Source: Sulfobacillus acidophilus DSM 10332 (lineage in GTDB: Bacteria > Bacillota > Sulfobacillia > Sulfobacillales > Sulfobacillaceae). Taken from it: a stretch of 64,000 nt of DNA. The notes beneath the pieces were generated by a model. It had not been told where the DNA came from and searched no databases. It was given only the letters and a program-made list of their open reading frames with translations. The position numbers and the translations under genes are program-made. The DNA lies in NCBI GenBank assembly GCA_000237975.1, contig CP003179.1:558001-622000 (forward strand). Direction: 5' to 3'. This document shows positions 45,827 through 54,697 of the stretch, piece after piece; the first letter of the stretch is position 1, and each line of letters opens with the position of its first letter.

Positions 45827-46147
45827 ATGAACGAAGCACAAGTTACTCAGGTCCTAATCCGCACTGTTCAAGACATCAAACCATCCGAGCCGCAGATATC
45901 GGCTGTCACGTCGTTAGGAGAGCTGGATCTGGATTCTCTCGACACGTTGGAGTTGTTATATGCGTTGCAATCGTATGCCCCGGTCGCCCAAGACAACTTC
46001 TTAGACATTCCCGTCCCGGCGGATTGTCAACAATTAACCAACGGACTCACTGCTCGCACGGTTAGCGACGTCTTCCGACACGGAACCATTGGTGATTTGG
46101 CCCGAATCGTCATTCACATAGCTTCCCAAACTGGGGAGGTGCTGTAA
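45827..46147 (+). CDS. acyl carrier protein
   Basis: 106 residues, somewhat longer than a primary-metabolism ACP (about 78). The attachment Ser is in LDLDSLDTLELL (about residue 37), the usual DSL motif for 4'-phosphopantetheine. The loop before the last helix is longer than usual. ACGGAGGTAG precedes the ATG. Together with the next gene (KAS) and the AcpS-type transferase at the operon's end it forms a dedicated acyl-building set. Confidence 0.85.
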   Translation: MNEAQVTQVLIRTVQDIKPSEPQISAVTSLGELDLDSLDTLELLYALQSYAPVAQDNFLDIPVPADCQQLTNGLTARTVSDVFRHGTIGDLARIVIHIASQTGEVL

Positions 46148-46148
46148 G

Positions 46149-47363
46149 TTGTACCCCGCGACTGTGGCCGTTACGGGATTAGGAACGGTTACCGGCAGTG
46201 GAATCGGTCCGGGCTCCCTATGGAACGATGTCGTATCGGTCCGTCCGCGTGTCAGGTGCCTATCATTCGGCTCACGTAATTATCTAGGGGTATGTATTCC
46301 GGATCGGGAAGCTCTTCGTCATACCTGTTCAGACGTCGCTCGATATGATGATTTTACCTGGTTAGGATTTCTGGCTGCCCAAGAGGCTCTGTTCGACGCC
46401 GGGTGGGATACTCGACCCTCTAGCTTTACCCGGGCTGCAGTCATCATTGGCACCGCGTTTGGCGGTATAACAACAATTGAAGAAACATATCACGGCCTAT
46501 TTGTAGCCAAGCGTGAACGAACCCGGCCCCTAACGCTTCCTTCCGCAATGTCCAACAGCCTCGCCGGGATAATCGCCACGCGGTATCGCATGGAAGGGCC
46601 CAATTTAACTCTATCGACAGCTTGTTCATCGTCTGCACATGCCATTGGGCTGGGATGGCAATGGATTTCCCATGGGATATGCGATGTAGTGGTGGCCGGC
46701 GGGTCGGATGCTCCGTTGGTATCTGGTACCTATGCAAGTTGGGACGCGTTAAAAGTCTTAGCTCCCCTATGCGATCCGCCCGATGTTGCCGTTAAGCCGT
46801 TCGACCAACAACGGCGCGGATTAGTATTAGGAGAAGGCGCAAGTGTCATCGTATTAGAGGCCGGTCACCGAGCCAAGTTGTGGTCGCGGCCGCCGTTGGC
46901 CTTTGTCCGGGGCTATGGTGCCTCCGCTGACGCAAAGCATCTTACGCACCCCGATGCCAATGGCATGGCACGAGCCATGGAACAATGTTTAATCAGCGGT
47001 TCCTGCTCTCCGTCTGAGGTGGATTATATCCATGCACATGGCACAGGGACCCTATCTAACGACATGGCTGAATCAGCTGCAATACGGCATGTGTTTGGTA
47101 CGCCATCACCACCAGTCTCGTCGTCAAAGCCCATTACGGGACATACTATGGGCGCGGCGGGCTCAATCAGTGTCGCCGTTGCCATTTTGTCTCTCATGCA
47201 TCAGACGATACCTGCGACGGCTAATTTGCGACATATCGATCCCCAGTGCGAAGGCGTTCATCATGTCACGGAACCCTTGAAATCGCCGATACGGCGTGTC
47301 ATGGTGAATGCCTTTGGGTTTGGCGGAAACAATGCTTCGATTTTGATCGAGGCCGTCTCCTAA
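46149..47363 (+). CDS. beta-ketoacyl-ACP synthase (FabF/KAS II type)
   Basis: 404 residues; extends an ACP-bound acyl chain by decarboxylative condensation. The full Cys-His-His set is present: nucleophile in TACSSSAHAIG, HAHGTGTLSND, and ITGHTMGAAG; the C-terminal FGFGGNNAS is canonical. So it is an active condensing enzyme rather than a chain-length factor. The TTG at 46149 is chosen, one base after the ACP stop with GGGGAGGTG upstream. No ketoreductase or dehydratase accompanies it, so either host FAS enzymes complete the chain or a beta-keto acyl product is used. Confidence 0.9.
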   Translation: MYPATVAVTGLGTVTGSGIGPGSLWNDVVSVRPRVRCLSFGSRNYLGVCIPDREALRHTCSDVARYDDFTWLGFLAAQEALFDAGWDTRPSSFTRAAVIIGTAFGGITTIEETYHGLFVAKRERTRPLTLPSAMSNSLAGIIATRYRMEGPNLTLSTACSSSAHAIGLGWQWISHGICDVVVAGGSDAPLVSGTYASWDALKVLAPLCDPPDVAVKPFDQQRRGLVLGEGASVIVLEAGHRAKLWSRPPLAFVRGYGASADAKHLTHPDANGMARAMEQCLISGSCSPSEVDYIHAHGTGTLSNDMAESAAIRHVFGTPSPPVSSSKPITGHTMGAAGSISVAVAILSLMHQTIPATANLRHIDPQCEGVHHVTEPLKSPIRRVMVNAFGFGGNNASILIEAVS

Positions 47364-47395
47364 AGGCGCCGATGTAATTAAGGAGGTGAAATCAT

Positions 47396-47455
47396 ATGGT
47401 CTTGGAAATGGTGTCTATCATCAATCGGATTGAATTGGCCGATAAGTGCTGCTAA
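47396..47455 (+). CDS. candidate 19-residue ribosomal precursor peptide (locus 2)
   Basis: Encodes MVLEMVSIINRIELADKCC. AAGGAGGTGA, nearly a perfect Shine-Dalgarno, lies eight bases before the ATG, and a 12-bp hairpin separates the stop from thiF, exactly as at locus 1. The C-terminal Lys-Cys-Cys offers nucleophiles for acylation, and the free C-terminus is a target for adenylation. It lacks the C-terminal Asn of microcin C peptides. An internal ATG (codon 5) could give a 15-residue form. Presence of ACP, KAS and GNAT genes in the same operon suggests the mature product carries an acyl chain. Confidence 0.6.
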   Translation: MVLEMVSIINRIELADKCC

Positions 47456-47467
47456 TGACAGGTGAAA

Positions 47468-47494
47468 GGCTGAAGGGGGTGCCCCCCTTCAGCC
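47468..47494 (+). promoter_or_regulatory. 12-bp G/C hairpin between mini-peptide and thiF (locus 2)
   Basis: Perfect stem GGCTGAAGGGGG with its complement, three-base loop TGC, no T-run. It should stall or partially terminate transcription and protect the upstream 3' end, raising the peptide mRNA over the enzyme mRNA, as in microcin C operons. Confidence 0.8.
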
Positions 47495-47518
47495 CTCCGT
47501 GAGAGGAGGCGATTCAAG

Positions 47519-48634
47519 ATGTATTACCGTTTACGGACAGGATTATCCATCTATCAAGATGCAGTTGGTGACCTTCATTGTATGTTTCCTGCCACCGGCA
47601 CGGTTAAACATATCCGTTGTTCTGAAGACCTTATCGCTCTATTAAAAGTTATGCAGACGCCACAAACGTTAGACCACTTATATCGAATGGCATTTGCCGC
47701 CGATCCATCGCTGAGGCCCGAGGCAATCGCGCTTGTATTAGACCGGTTAATCGCTGAAGGAGTGATTACTCGGTCGGCCGACGAAGTTGAAGTCCCCCGC
47801 AGCAGTTTTGAGCTCTTTTTGCAAGAAGTAGCTCCCTTAGGTGCTGAGCAAGGGATTCGCGCCATTCAATCCGGAACAGCTATCATTATTGGTGTGGGCA
47901 CCGTGGGCAGTATCGTAGCGACTCTATTGGCTCAAAGCCAGGTTGGTCATTTGGTGGTGGTCGATTCCGATTGTGTCGAAGAGCGGAATCTGGAACGACA
48001 ATTAACGTATAGTCGCAACGACATCTTTCAAGACAAAGTCGCCATCTTGCGTCAGTTCATCACTGATCGGACAAACGTGCGAATGACAACGCACAAGAAC
48101 AAAGTCGAAAACGCCACGGATGTCTTCAACATATTGGAAAACGTGGAGCCTCCTGCGGTAGTCATTAACTGTGGCGACGAACCCTCAGTGGACATGATAG
48201 CGTCGTGGATTGACGAGGCCATTCAACGCCGAAACGTTCCTCTTCCATTTATTGCGGGCGGCGGTTATGCTGGCCATTTAGGATCTGTGGGCCCCACGTT
48301 TATCGAAGGGAAAACTATTTGCTGGAATTGCTATCAAGCCCAAATACATAACATTCGTTACAAGTACGGGTTGCCCGACTGGCATCTGATTGCTCATCGA
48401 CCCTTTCCCACGCATCAGCGGCCAGCCTTTGCGCCGTTAGGGCTTTTAGTGGCAAGCCTGATAGCCACGGAAGCTCTTGGCATATTGAGCGGCACCATTT
48501 CACCTTTGTTTGTGAATCGACATGCTGAGTGGAATCTCATGCGCAATGAATTCCTGTGGCATCCCCTGGAACCCCAGCCCGGTTGTTTGCGATGCGCTCT
48601 AGTGTCTTCTCGAACGGTGGGAGAACCGCGATGA
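47519..48634 (+). CDS. ThiF/E1-like peptide-adenylating enzyme (MccB-like)
   Basis: 371 residues; GAGAGGAGG before the ATG. Residues 1-95 are a winged-helix-like recognition domain; 115-300 form the E1 Rossmann core with IIIGVGTVGSIVA (ATP loop), VVVDSDCVEERNLERQ (Asp and Arg contacts), FQDKVA (Lys) and the catalytic-Asp region INCGDEPSVD. The two zinc pairs CWNC and CLRC are both present, unlike locus 1. There is no rhodanese or catalytic-Cys domain, so simple adenylation of a peptide C-terminus is the best guess, with AMP (or another nucleotide) left on or displaced. The stop overlaps the GNAT start (ATGA). Confidence 0.85.
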   Translation: MYYRLRTGLSIYQDAVGDLHCMFPATGTVKHIRCSEDLIALLKVMQTPQTLDHLYRMAFAADPSLRPEAIALVLDRLIAEGVITRSADEVEVPRSSFELFLQEVAPLGAEQGIRAIQSGTAIIIGVGTVGSIVATLLAQSQVGHLVVVDSDCVEERNLERQLTYSRNDIFQDKVAILRQFITDRTNVRMTTHKNKVENATDVFNILENVEPPAVVINCGDEPSVDMIASWIDEAIQRRNVPLPFIAGGGYAGHLGSVGPTFIEGKTICWNCYQAQIHNIRYKYGLPDWHLIAHRPFPTHQRPAFAPLGLLVASLIATEALGILSGTISPLFVNRHAEWNLMRNEFLWHPLEPQPGCLRCALVSSRTVGEPR

Positions 48635-49206
48635 ATGGACGATTAGTCAAACTTATAAGTTGGGAACACGATCATGTCGCGACGTACATAGAATGGTTGC
48701 AAAATCCTGAAGTCGCTCGGTTGACCCACATTATTACAAGGCCGGTGTCTCGGCGAGAAATTGAAGAGGAATTTCACGCATATTTTCAAGGGAAATCATC
48801 TGTTCAGCATTGCGCTATCGTTCATCGGACCACAGGGCAGTTATTGGGCAAAATTCATTGGGAAGAATGTCTTAAAGGTCCGGATGTATATGAAATGGGG
48901 ATCGTGATTGGCAAGCCGGATTGGTGGCGCATGGGTTACGGAGCGGAAGCCTGTCTCTTGGCCGGGGACATTCTATTCCATGAGATGAAGGCCCATAAAG
49001 TCATGTATCTCTGTGCCGAGTATAACACCCCAATGATTGAGTTGGGGCTCCGCAACGGGTTTGTTGAGGAAGGCCGCATTCGGGACAGATTTTATGTTAA
49101 TGGGCGATATTGGGATGGAATTTGGCTCGGCTTGCTCAAAGCAGAATACGACGCCCTCATGAATCGACTCATTCTGCGACTAGGAGGTACGTCGCATGAC
49201 ATTTAA
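48631..49206 (+). CDS. GNAT acyltransferase (RimJ/RimL-like)
   Basis: 191 residues from the ATG at 48631, which overlaps the ThiF stop. Fold landmarks: YIEWLQNPEV, the CoA-loop WWRMGYGAEACL, and YNTPMIELGLRNGFVEEG near the end. RimL-like enzymes acetylate N-terminal amines. In several lipopeptide RiPP families a GNAT takes a fatty acyl chain from an ACP instead; next to ACP and KAS genes this role is attractive here, with the peptide N-terminus or Lys17 as acceptor. Self-resistance by acetylation, as MccE does for microcin C, is the main alternative. Confidence 0.85.
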   Translation: MNGRLVKLISWEHDHVATYIEWLQNPEVARLTHIITRPVSRREIEEEFHAYFQGKSSVQHCAIVHRTTGQLLGKIHWEECLKGPDVYEMGIVIGKPDWWRMGYGAEACLLAGDILFHEMKAHKVMYLCAEYNTPMIELGLRNGFVEEGRIRDRFYVNGRYWDGIWLGLLKAEYDALMNRLILRLGGTSHDI

Positions 49207-51340
49207 TAAAAAAAAATCGCCGTCTTTTCATACGCGATTAGCGGTCGTCGTGATTGCGTTATGGTGCGTTCTCATTGGCTTCGGAATTCGTGGGTTTCAA
49301 GACCTTAGTCATCGCGTTAATACCACCGGACTACAAACCCCAGGCACTCCTTCCGCACAATACGTCCACTGGGTGCATCAGTTTTCACCGGCTATTAATG
49401 ATCTCACTTTGGATGTATTAATTCATCGTAGGAATACTGCCCAGGCCTTTAATTCATTTTCACCGCTGATTGCGGCGATTCATCACCATGTACCCCAATG
49501 GTCGGTGGAAGACATCCAACAACGCGGCCCGTGGACAGCTATCATCTGGTCAACGGGCACAGCTCATTGGATTCCGGCCTTAAGCCAATATGCCGCCTCT
49601 GAACAGACATTGACGGCAATAGTTCGGCATTTTGACCGCATCACGCAGGATACAACTTTCGTTACGGGGGCCGTTCCGCTTCAGTGGACCTTCTCACGTT
49701 TAGCGATCCGTGCTTTGGAGAATGCTGCGCGCTTTACCTTGCCGATGACGTTAATCTTGTTACTCGTGGTGTTTCAATCGTGGAGTGCTGCCCTATTCGT
49801 GCCATTAAGCGCCATGAGCGGGTCCCTTATCGGGCTCGGTGTGTTAGGATTATGGCCAACGTCCATCCCGGTCACTAGTTTTACCACCGAAGCGGGTATG
49901 ATGCTTGGCTTGGGTGTCGGTATTGATTATGGGATGATGTGGTGGGCATCCCTTCAACGTACGGACCCAGACACGAATATTGTAATCCGCTATGTTATGG
50001 CCCAACAACGTGTACGTCAGATGGTCATACCCGCCGCTGCCATTGTTATCCTTTCGCTTATGGCATTAATGTTTTTTTCTCAGCCGTTAATTACATCGAT
50101 TGCGCTCGGGGTCATATTTGCTGTAACAGGCAGTGCCATGGCCAGTTTAAGCGTACTCCCGGCGTTACTGTGGATCGTGCGGGCCCGTCCGAAGCGCCTC
50201 ACCAGTTTATCGGGAAAGCCAGCATTTTGGACACGCCTTCAAGGGTTCCTGCTGAATCGCTATCGCGTTGTTGCGGCGGGGGTCATCATTGTCTTGTTGG
50301 TCTTTAGTAGTGGAACACGGGCGTTGGTGTTATGGGAACCTGGGGTTGCCACCTTACCGCAATCAGAGTCGGCGGTCCAAGGATTTCGCATCCTTCAAAA
50401 GCAATTCCCGATTGCGGCCGGGGCACCGATTATGGTTGCAATTGGTCCGCCCCACTCAGGAGGGAATATGTACAATCGCCGAGAATTTGGAAATGTACTA
50501 TCTTCGTTGCGTCATACGGAAGGCATTCGCCGTGTCCAGCCGATAACACCAATATTACCGGCCATGTCCAAAACACCCACGGTAACGAATCAACAACGCC
50601 GCGCAACAGTACACTTGGTTGCCGTCTGGTCATCTTTTCCTAATAGCAGTCCCCTAACGATTCGTTTAGTGCCGACATTACGACAGCGCCTGACCAATGG
50701 TTTTCAGCTGAAATCCATTGTCGGCGGCGGAGCGGCCGAAGTCTATGACGCAATTCACCGCGTATTTCATCGATTTCTTTGGGTTTTTGCGATCATATCA
50801 TTGGTGTCGGGCGCGGGACTCTATTGGCGGTTTCGTTCGCTGCTCATTTCCGTGTCTGCGATTATTTTTAACGCACTATCGACAGCGACCAGTCTGGGTG
50901 TTCTCATAGCGGTGTTTCAACATCACGCAGGCGCGTGGATGGGACTACCTAGTCCCGGAGCTCTTCAATGGACAACACCCGTTCTCCTATTTGCGATCTT
51001 ATATGCGGTAAGCACCGACTATGAAATTTTTTACGTGGAGGCAGTCAGCCATCACCGTCAAGCGAATCGACCCTTGCGGGAGCTACTTCTCGCTGGCACC
51101 CAGGAAACTGGCGGATTTCTCACCGGTGCCGCCATCATTATGGTGTCGGTGTTTATGGCATTTGGATTGTCCGGGCTCGAATTTATGCAAGAACTAGGTA
51201 TTGGTTTGTCCGTAGCCGTTCTCATAGACGCAACGGTTGTCCGCATGGTTCTCGTTCCAAGCTTTTTGTTGTGGTTCCAACAATGGTCCTGGTGGCCGGG
51301 AGGAAAGAAGCGCTCCCCCATGTTTCTGGAGGTGCCCTAA
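49196..51340 (+). CDS. MMPL/RND-type exporter
   Basis: 714 residues with two repeated halves, each a signal-anchor helix, a large extracytoplasmic domain and a five-helix bundle. The proton-relay motifs are GLGVGIDYGMMWW in the first and YAVSTDYEIFYVEAV in the second bundle. MMPL proteins move lipids and lipopeptides across the membrane (mycolates, PDIM, glycopeptidolipids in mycobacteria). That matches an acylated peptide product. It overlaps the GNAT gene by 11 bases, with CTAGGAGGTACG upstream. Confidence 0.88.
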   Translation: MTFNKKKSPSFHTRLAVVVIALWCVLIGFGIRGFQDLSHRVNTTGLQTPGTPSAQYVHWVHQFSPAINDLTLDVLIHRRNTAQAFNSFSPLIAAIHHHVPQWSVEDIQQRGPWTAIIWSTGTAHWIPALSQYAASEQTLTAIVRHFDRITQDTTFVTGAVPLQWTFSRLAIRALENAARFTLPMTLILLLVVFQSWSAALFVPLSAMSGSLIGLGVLGLWPTSIPVTSFTTEAGMMLGLGVGIDYGMMWWASLQRTDPDTNIVIRYVMAQQRVRQMVIPAAAIVILSLMALMFFSQPLITSIALGVIFAVTGSAMASLSVLPALLWIVRARPKRLTSLSGKPAFWTRLQGFLLNRYRVVAAGVIIVLLVFSSGTRALVLWEPGVATLPQSESAVQGFRILQKQFPIAAGAPIMVAIGPPHSGGNMYNRREFGNVLSSLRHTEGIRRVQPITPILPAMSKTPTVTNQQRRATVHLVAVWSSFPNSSPLTIRLVPTLRQRLTNGFQLKSIVGGGAAEVYDAIHRVFHRFLWVFAIISLVSGAGLYWRFRSLLISVSAIIFNALSTATSLGVLIAVFQHHAGAWMGLPSPGALQWTTPVLLFAILYAVSTDYEIFYVEAVSHHRQANRPLRELLLAGTQETGGFLTGAAIIMVSVFMAFGLSGLEFMQELGIGLSVAVLIDATVVRMVLVPSFLLWFQQWSWWPGGKKRSPMFLEVP

Positions 51341-51808
51341 ATGGTGTTGCATCCCCTCACATTTGTGGTGTTAGGACTGGCTTGTTTTCGCTTAACCCAT
51401 TTGATTGTTGTAGAAGAAATTACAACATTCCTTCGAACCCCCTTTGTTGACGCTGTTAACGAACGGGATGCCCGTGGACGGTGGATTAAACTCCAATACC
51501 CAAAACCGCATCGTATTCGTGGGTTTATTGGGGCTCTTCTGAGCTGTCCTTGGTGTACGGGAATCTGGGTGGGCATTGCACTGGTAATGGGATGGTATAC
51601 GGTTCCGCATGTGGTGTTTCCCGTGGCATTAATCTTTGCCGTTTCCGGGCTCGGGGTCATTGCCGAAATGGCGACTCAATATTGGAATCGTAATAGCTTT
51701 AGTCCCACACCGGAACAGATCGCTCGCATTAATGCCATCAACGCTTTGCTGGAATATGGCACTGCAACCCGTAGTCCAGCCGAGGCAAACAAGGATTCCG
51801 TGCGATGA
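51341..51808 (+). CDS. DUF1360 membrane protein
   Basis: 155 residues, starting directly after the MMPL stop. Family features: LACFRLTHLIVVEEITTFLR, a short basic loop, then LLSCPWCTGIWVGIALVMG and a further helix. DUF1360 proteins occur in spore formers and actinobacteria with no established role. Its fixed place among the export genes suggests an accessory or immunity function. Confidence 0.75.
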   Translation: MVLHPLTFVVLGLACFRLTHLIVVEEITTFLRTPFVDAVNERDARGRWIKLQYPKPHRIRGFIGALLSCPWCTGIWVGIALVMGWYTVPHVVFPVALIFAVSGLGVIAEMATQYWNRNSFSPTPEQIARINAINALLEYGTATRSPAEANKDSVR

Positions 51809-53184
51809 TGCCACGTCAAACGTTAATCATCGTGGGGAGTGCCGCCATGTGTGTGGGCCTTTCTGCTTTGGATATGTCGATTACCACTATAGCCGCGCCG
51901 CGTATTGTCGCGTCACTTCGCGGACCCATCACGCAAGTCGCCTTGATCTTCGCGACCTACCTTGGCGCAGCGGTTCTGATATTACCCTGGAGTGGAGTGT
52001 TAGCGGATCGATGGTCGAGTCCAGGAGTATTAATCGGCGGTTTAGCGTTATTTGGTGTCGGATCGGTCGGATGTCTTATTGCACCCAATTTTCTCGTGTT
52101 TTTACTATCACGAACCGTTCAAGGTTTGGGTGGCGGGGTCCTCATGGTTTTACCGATGACGATAATCGGCCAACGGTACGCTCCCAATGAACGGCCTCGA
52201 TGGCAAGGGATTTTGGCTGCAGCCTACGGATTGGCCACATTAGTCGGGCCCCCTCTCGGCGGATGGATTACTACGGTGTTCGGCTGGCGGTGGATTTTTG
52301 GATTGAACTTACCGCTAACTGCAATAGCCCTAGTTGGAGGGAGCGGCATCCCAAGTCACCGGGGCTCGTCAGGAGAATCACCACATTGGACGAATTTAGT
52401 TCTCTTTAGTGGTATCGTGGGATTCATTTTACTGTTAACGACGAGACATTGGTCTGCGATGGAGTACGGGGTATTTATCGTCGGACTGCTCATCCTCGGT
52501 GTACCGTTTGTTCAACAAGTGCGAAATAGACAGAGTAGTCTATGGCCTCAAGAATTAGAGGAATCCCTAATCATCTCTCGGGGATTTTTGCTCATGTTTC
52601 TCATTGCAGCCAGTATCGAAATGGGTGCAGTCTACTCGCCGCTACTCTTTCAGCGAATTTTTTTGATCACTCCTCAACAGACCGGAATATGGTTGATTCC
52701 GATGTCTTTAGTGGCGATTTTAGCCAGTCTTTGGAGTGGTAAATGGATGACAGAAACCGGGCTTTATCGACGCTTGCTGATTGGAGCCCAGTTCATTATG
52801 GTGTTCGGACTAATGCTGGCAACACTCAGCCTGGTAACCCATATATTAGGGATTTTGGAAATTAGCACTCTGCTTTTTGGACTGGGTTTGGGACTTCAAC
52901 AACCTATTTTAGCCGTCGTTATCCAAGCGGCTACTCCAGATACGTATATTGGTCGTATGTCATCTCTGTTACCTCTGGTTTGGAATGTGGGGGCGTTAGT
53001 GGGAATTTTGATATCGTCGTTCGCTCTCGCCTTATTCCATGGATTATGGGGATGGGTCACATTGTACCTCATGGCGTCGGCTATCTTGTTATTAACGGTT
53101 GGGATTGCCATTCGCTTGCCTTACCGAAGCATACTTGACGTTACCTCTCATTCGGAAAACGCTTCAGGGGGGTATTCGGTGTAA
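51805..53184 (+). CDS. DHA2-type MFS exporter
   Basis: 459 residues and about 14 helices, a 4-base overlap with the previous gene. Motif-C-like and DHA2 features: SALDMSITTIAAPRI at helix 1, WSGVLADRWSSPGVL (motif A), VQGLGGGVLMVLPMTII, GPPLGGWITTVFGWRW. EmrB/QacA relatives export drugs and lipophilic compounds, so product export or self-resistance is likely. Confidence 0.88.
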   Translation: MMPRQTLIIVGSAAMCVGLSALDMSITTIAAPRIVASLRGPITQVALIFATYLGAAVLILPWSGVLADRWSSPGVLIGGLALFGVGSVGCLIAPNFLVFLLSRTVQGLGGGVLMVLPMTIIGQRYAPNERPRWQGILAAAYGLATLVGPPLGGWITTVFGWRWIFGLNLPLTAIALVGGSGIPSHRGSSGESPHWTNLVLFSGIVGFILLLTTRHWSAMEYGVFIVGLLILGVPFVQQVRNRQSSLWPQELEESLIISRGFLLMFLIAASIEMGAVYSPLLFQRIFLITPQQTGIWLIPMSLVAILASLWSGKWMTETGLYRRLLIGAQFIMVFGLMLATLSLVTHILGILEISTLLFGLGLGLQQPILAVVIQAATPDTYIGRMSSLLPLVWNVGALVGILISSFALALFHGLWGWVTLYLMASAILLLTVGIAIRLPYRSILDVTSHSENASGGYSV

Positions 53185-53549
53185 TGATTGGGATTGATGT
53201 GGTCGATATTGCGCGATTTGAACGCCGTTGGGACAACGCTTTTATGAATCAATTATTTACAAAGTGCGAGTTAGCCTATATTGAGCGTCAACCACGGCCG
53301 ACTCGAACTGCAGCTGGAATATTTGCCGCAAAAGAAGCTTTTTTAAAAGCCTTGCATCAACCCATTACATTAAAACGGGTTCAATTGATTGAAATACGTC
53401 ATAGAGACGATGGAGCGCCAGAAATTGTGATACATGAAGACGGTTTTCATCCATTTGACTTCGGAGGAATACATGTATCGATATCTCATACGGATTCCGT
53501 TGCTATGGCGATGGTCATGATCACGAAAAAGTGGAAACGGCAACAATAG
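53184..53549 (+). CDS. acpS: holo-ACP synthase
   Basis: 121 residues; transfers 4'-phosphopantetheine from CoA to the ACP Ser. Landmarks: MIGIDVVDIARFERRW with the metal-binding Asp, FAAKEAFLKAL, and IHVSISHTDSVAMA. The ATG overlaps the MFS stop by one base, so it is translationally coupled and dedicated to this operon. Together with the chromosomal copy expected elsewhere it would be a second AcpS. Confidence 0.92.
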   Translation: MIGIDVVDIARFERRWDNAFMNQLFTKCELAYIERQPRPTRTAAGIFAAKEAFLKALHQPITLKRVQLIEIRHRDDGAPEIVIHEDGFHPFDFGGIHVSISHTDSVAMAMVMITKKWKRQQ

Positions 53550-53625
53550 GTTGCAGGTGCTGGATTACGTCCTCGAGAGCCATCACGAACAGGCTCTAGA
53601 GGGAGCCGGAAGGTACATGGTATAA

Positions 53626-53733
53626 TGGTCCCCATAAACTAGACCATTTTGAAGGCCGTCCAGTGTTACACGGGACATATCATATCGAAACAAAAATGGT
53701 ATTCTGACTCTTTCAAACGCCTAATGGTAGCCG
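53626..53733 (+). mobile_element. IS3 (type 3) end remnant
   Basis: Starts TGGTCCCCATAAACTAGACC and follows the end at 63590 into the first orfA codons (decayed). It marks the downstream border of the biosynthetic operon. Confidence 0.65.
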
Positions 53734-54183
53734 CCTCATTTTCTCGTCCACCCAATATCCGCTGGCGGAAAGCTTCCGCGGGCGCTTGAACGGCCAGCTC
53801 TTTCTGTTGGACATCTATCAGAATGCGCAGGGGGATTTTATTGGCGTCCATTATCACCACCATCCGGTGTTTTGGGGTCCCGGTCCCCACGCTGAATCTC
53901 TTAAATTTTACCGGCTCGTGGGTTGTGGTCGGCGCGCCGTCGGCGGCAGCCTACGAGGCCGTGAATCTGACGTCGGGGTGGACTCTTGTGAATCCCGAAC
54001 AAGTGGCCCCAATGAAGGGCTATCGCGGGTTGGGCTTGCCGTCGCGCATCTTGGGCTTGCCGGCCTCCGACGATTTTCCGGTCACGATTCCCTAACCTCA
54101 ACGCCAGTGTCGCCCATATGGACGGTTTCACCATGGGGCGGACGGATGATTCCGACGTCGCCCCATGCACAGGCCATGAGCCG
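53734..54183. other. decayed coding sequence, not identified
   Basis: Two plus-strand frames carry protein-like pieces: GQLFLLDIYQNAQGDFIGVH up to 53905, then FTGSWVVVGAPSAAAYEAV onward to 54095. They may be one frameshifted gene; I cannot name it. Confidence 0.35.
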
Positions 54184-54697
54184 ATGAACAACTCGCTGGT
54201 CCGTTCGTTAATTTATCCGGTGCCGGATCCGGCATTGCCTTTTTGCGCGTCCATTTTACCCGCCAACTCACCGGGGAGGTGCTGATCGGGTCCAATGCCG
54301 TCTTGGTTTGGGCACGGGAGCAGTATCAACGGCGTGCTTTTCAGGTCCGTGACGCTTGGGATGTGCTCACCTATCCCGGGTTTTGGCGGATGGTCCGACG
54401 GTATGGGGCTGCCGGCTTGGCCGAACTTTACCGCAGCCTCTGGGTGCCAGCCTATTTGGCCTTGAGCCGGCGCTATGTGCCGGATTTGGCCGCTGCGGAC
54501 ATTGTCCTAGGGCCTGTCGGGATCCGGGCCAAACCGTCGATGGGGCAGGCTGGTTGAGCGATGACTTTCTGATCGAAGCCGGCCCGTACATGCTCGTGGT
54601 GCGCAATGCCCCTTCGCCGGCGGCGACGGCCGTCTTCGCGATCGGCGCCTGGGTAGTGGATCAGGCCCGTCAAACATTGGGGTGGTCTAACGGGTGA
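54184..54697 (+). pseudogene. L-2-hydroxyglutarate oxidase (LhgO-like), C-terminal remnant
   Basis: Three frames give one continuous match to the end of FAD-dependent LhgO-type oxidases: NNSLVRSLIYPVPDPALPF, RVHFTRQLTGEVLIGSNAVL, DVLTYPGFWRMVRRYG, YRSLWVPAYLALSRRYVPD, and finally DDFLIEAGPYMLVVRNAPSP with ATAVFAIG. Shifts lie at a T5 run near 54240 and near 54535. The FAD-binding N-terminus is absent. Confidence 0.7.

Noticed and set aside
46149-47363. Chain-length factor (inactive KAS partner)
   Set aside because: The Cys-His-His catalytic set is complete and there is no second KAS next to it.
36376-48634. Direct assignment of the two loci to microcin C biosynthesis
   Set aside because: Layout and enzyme class agree, but neither peptide ends in Asn and there is no MccD/MccC/MccF-type gene set, so only an MccB-like relation is claimed.
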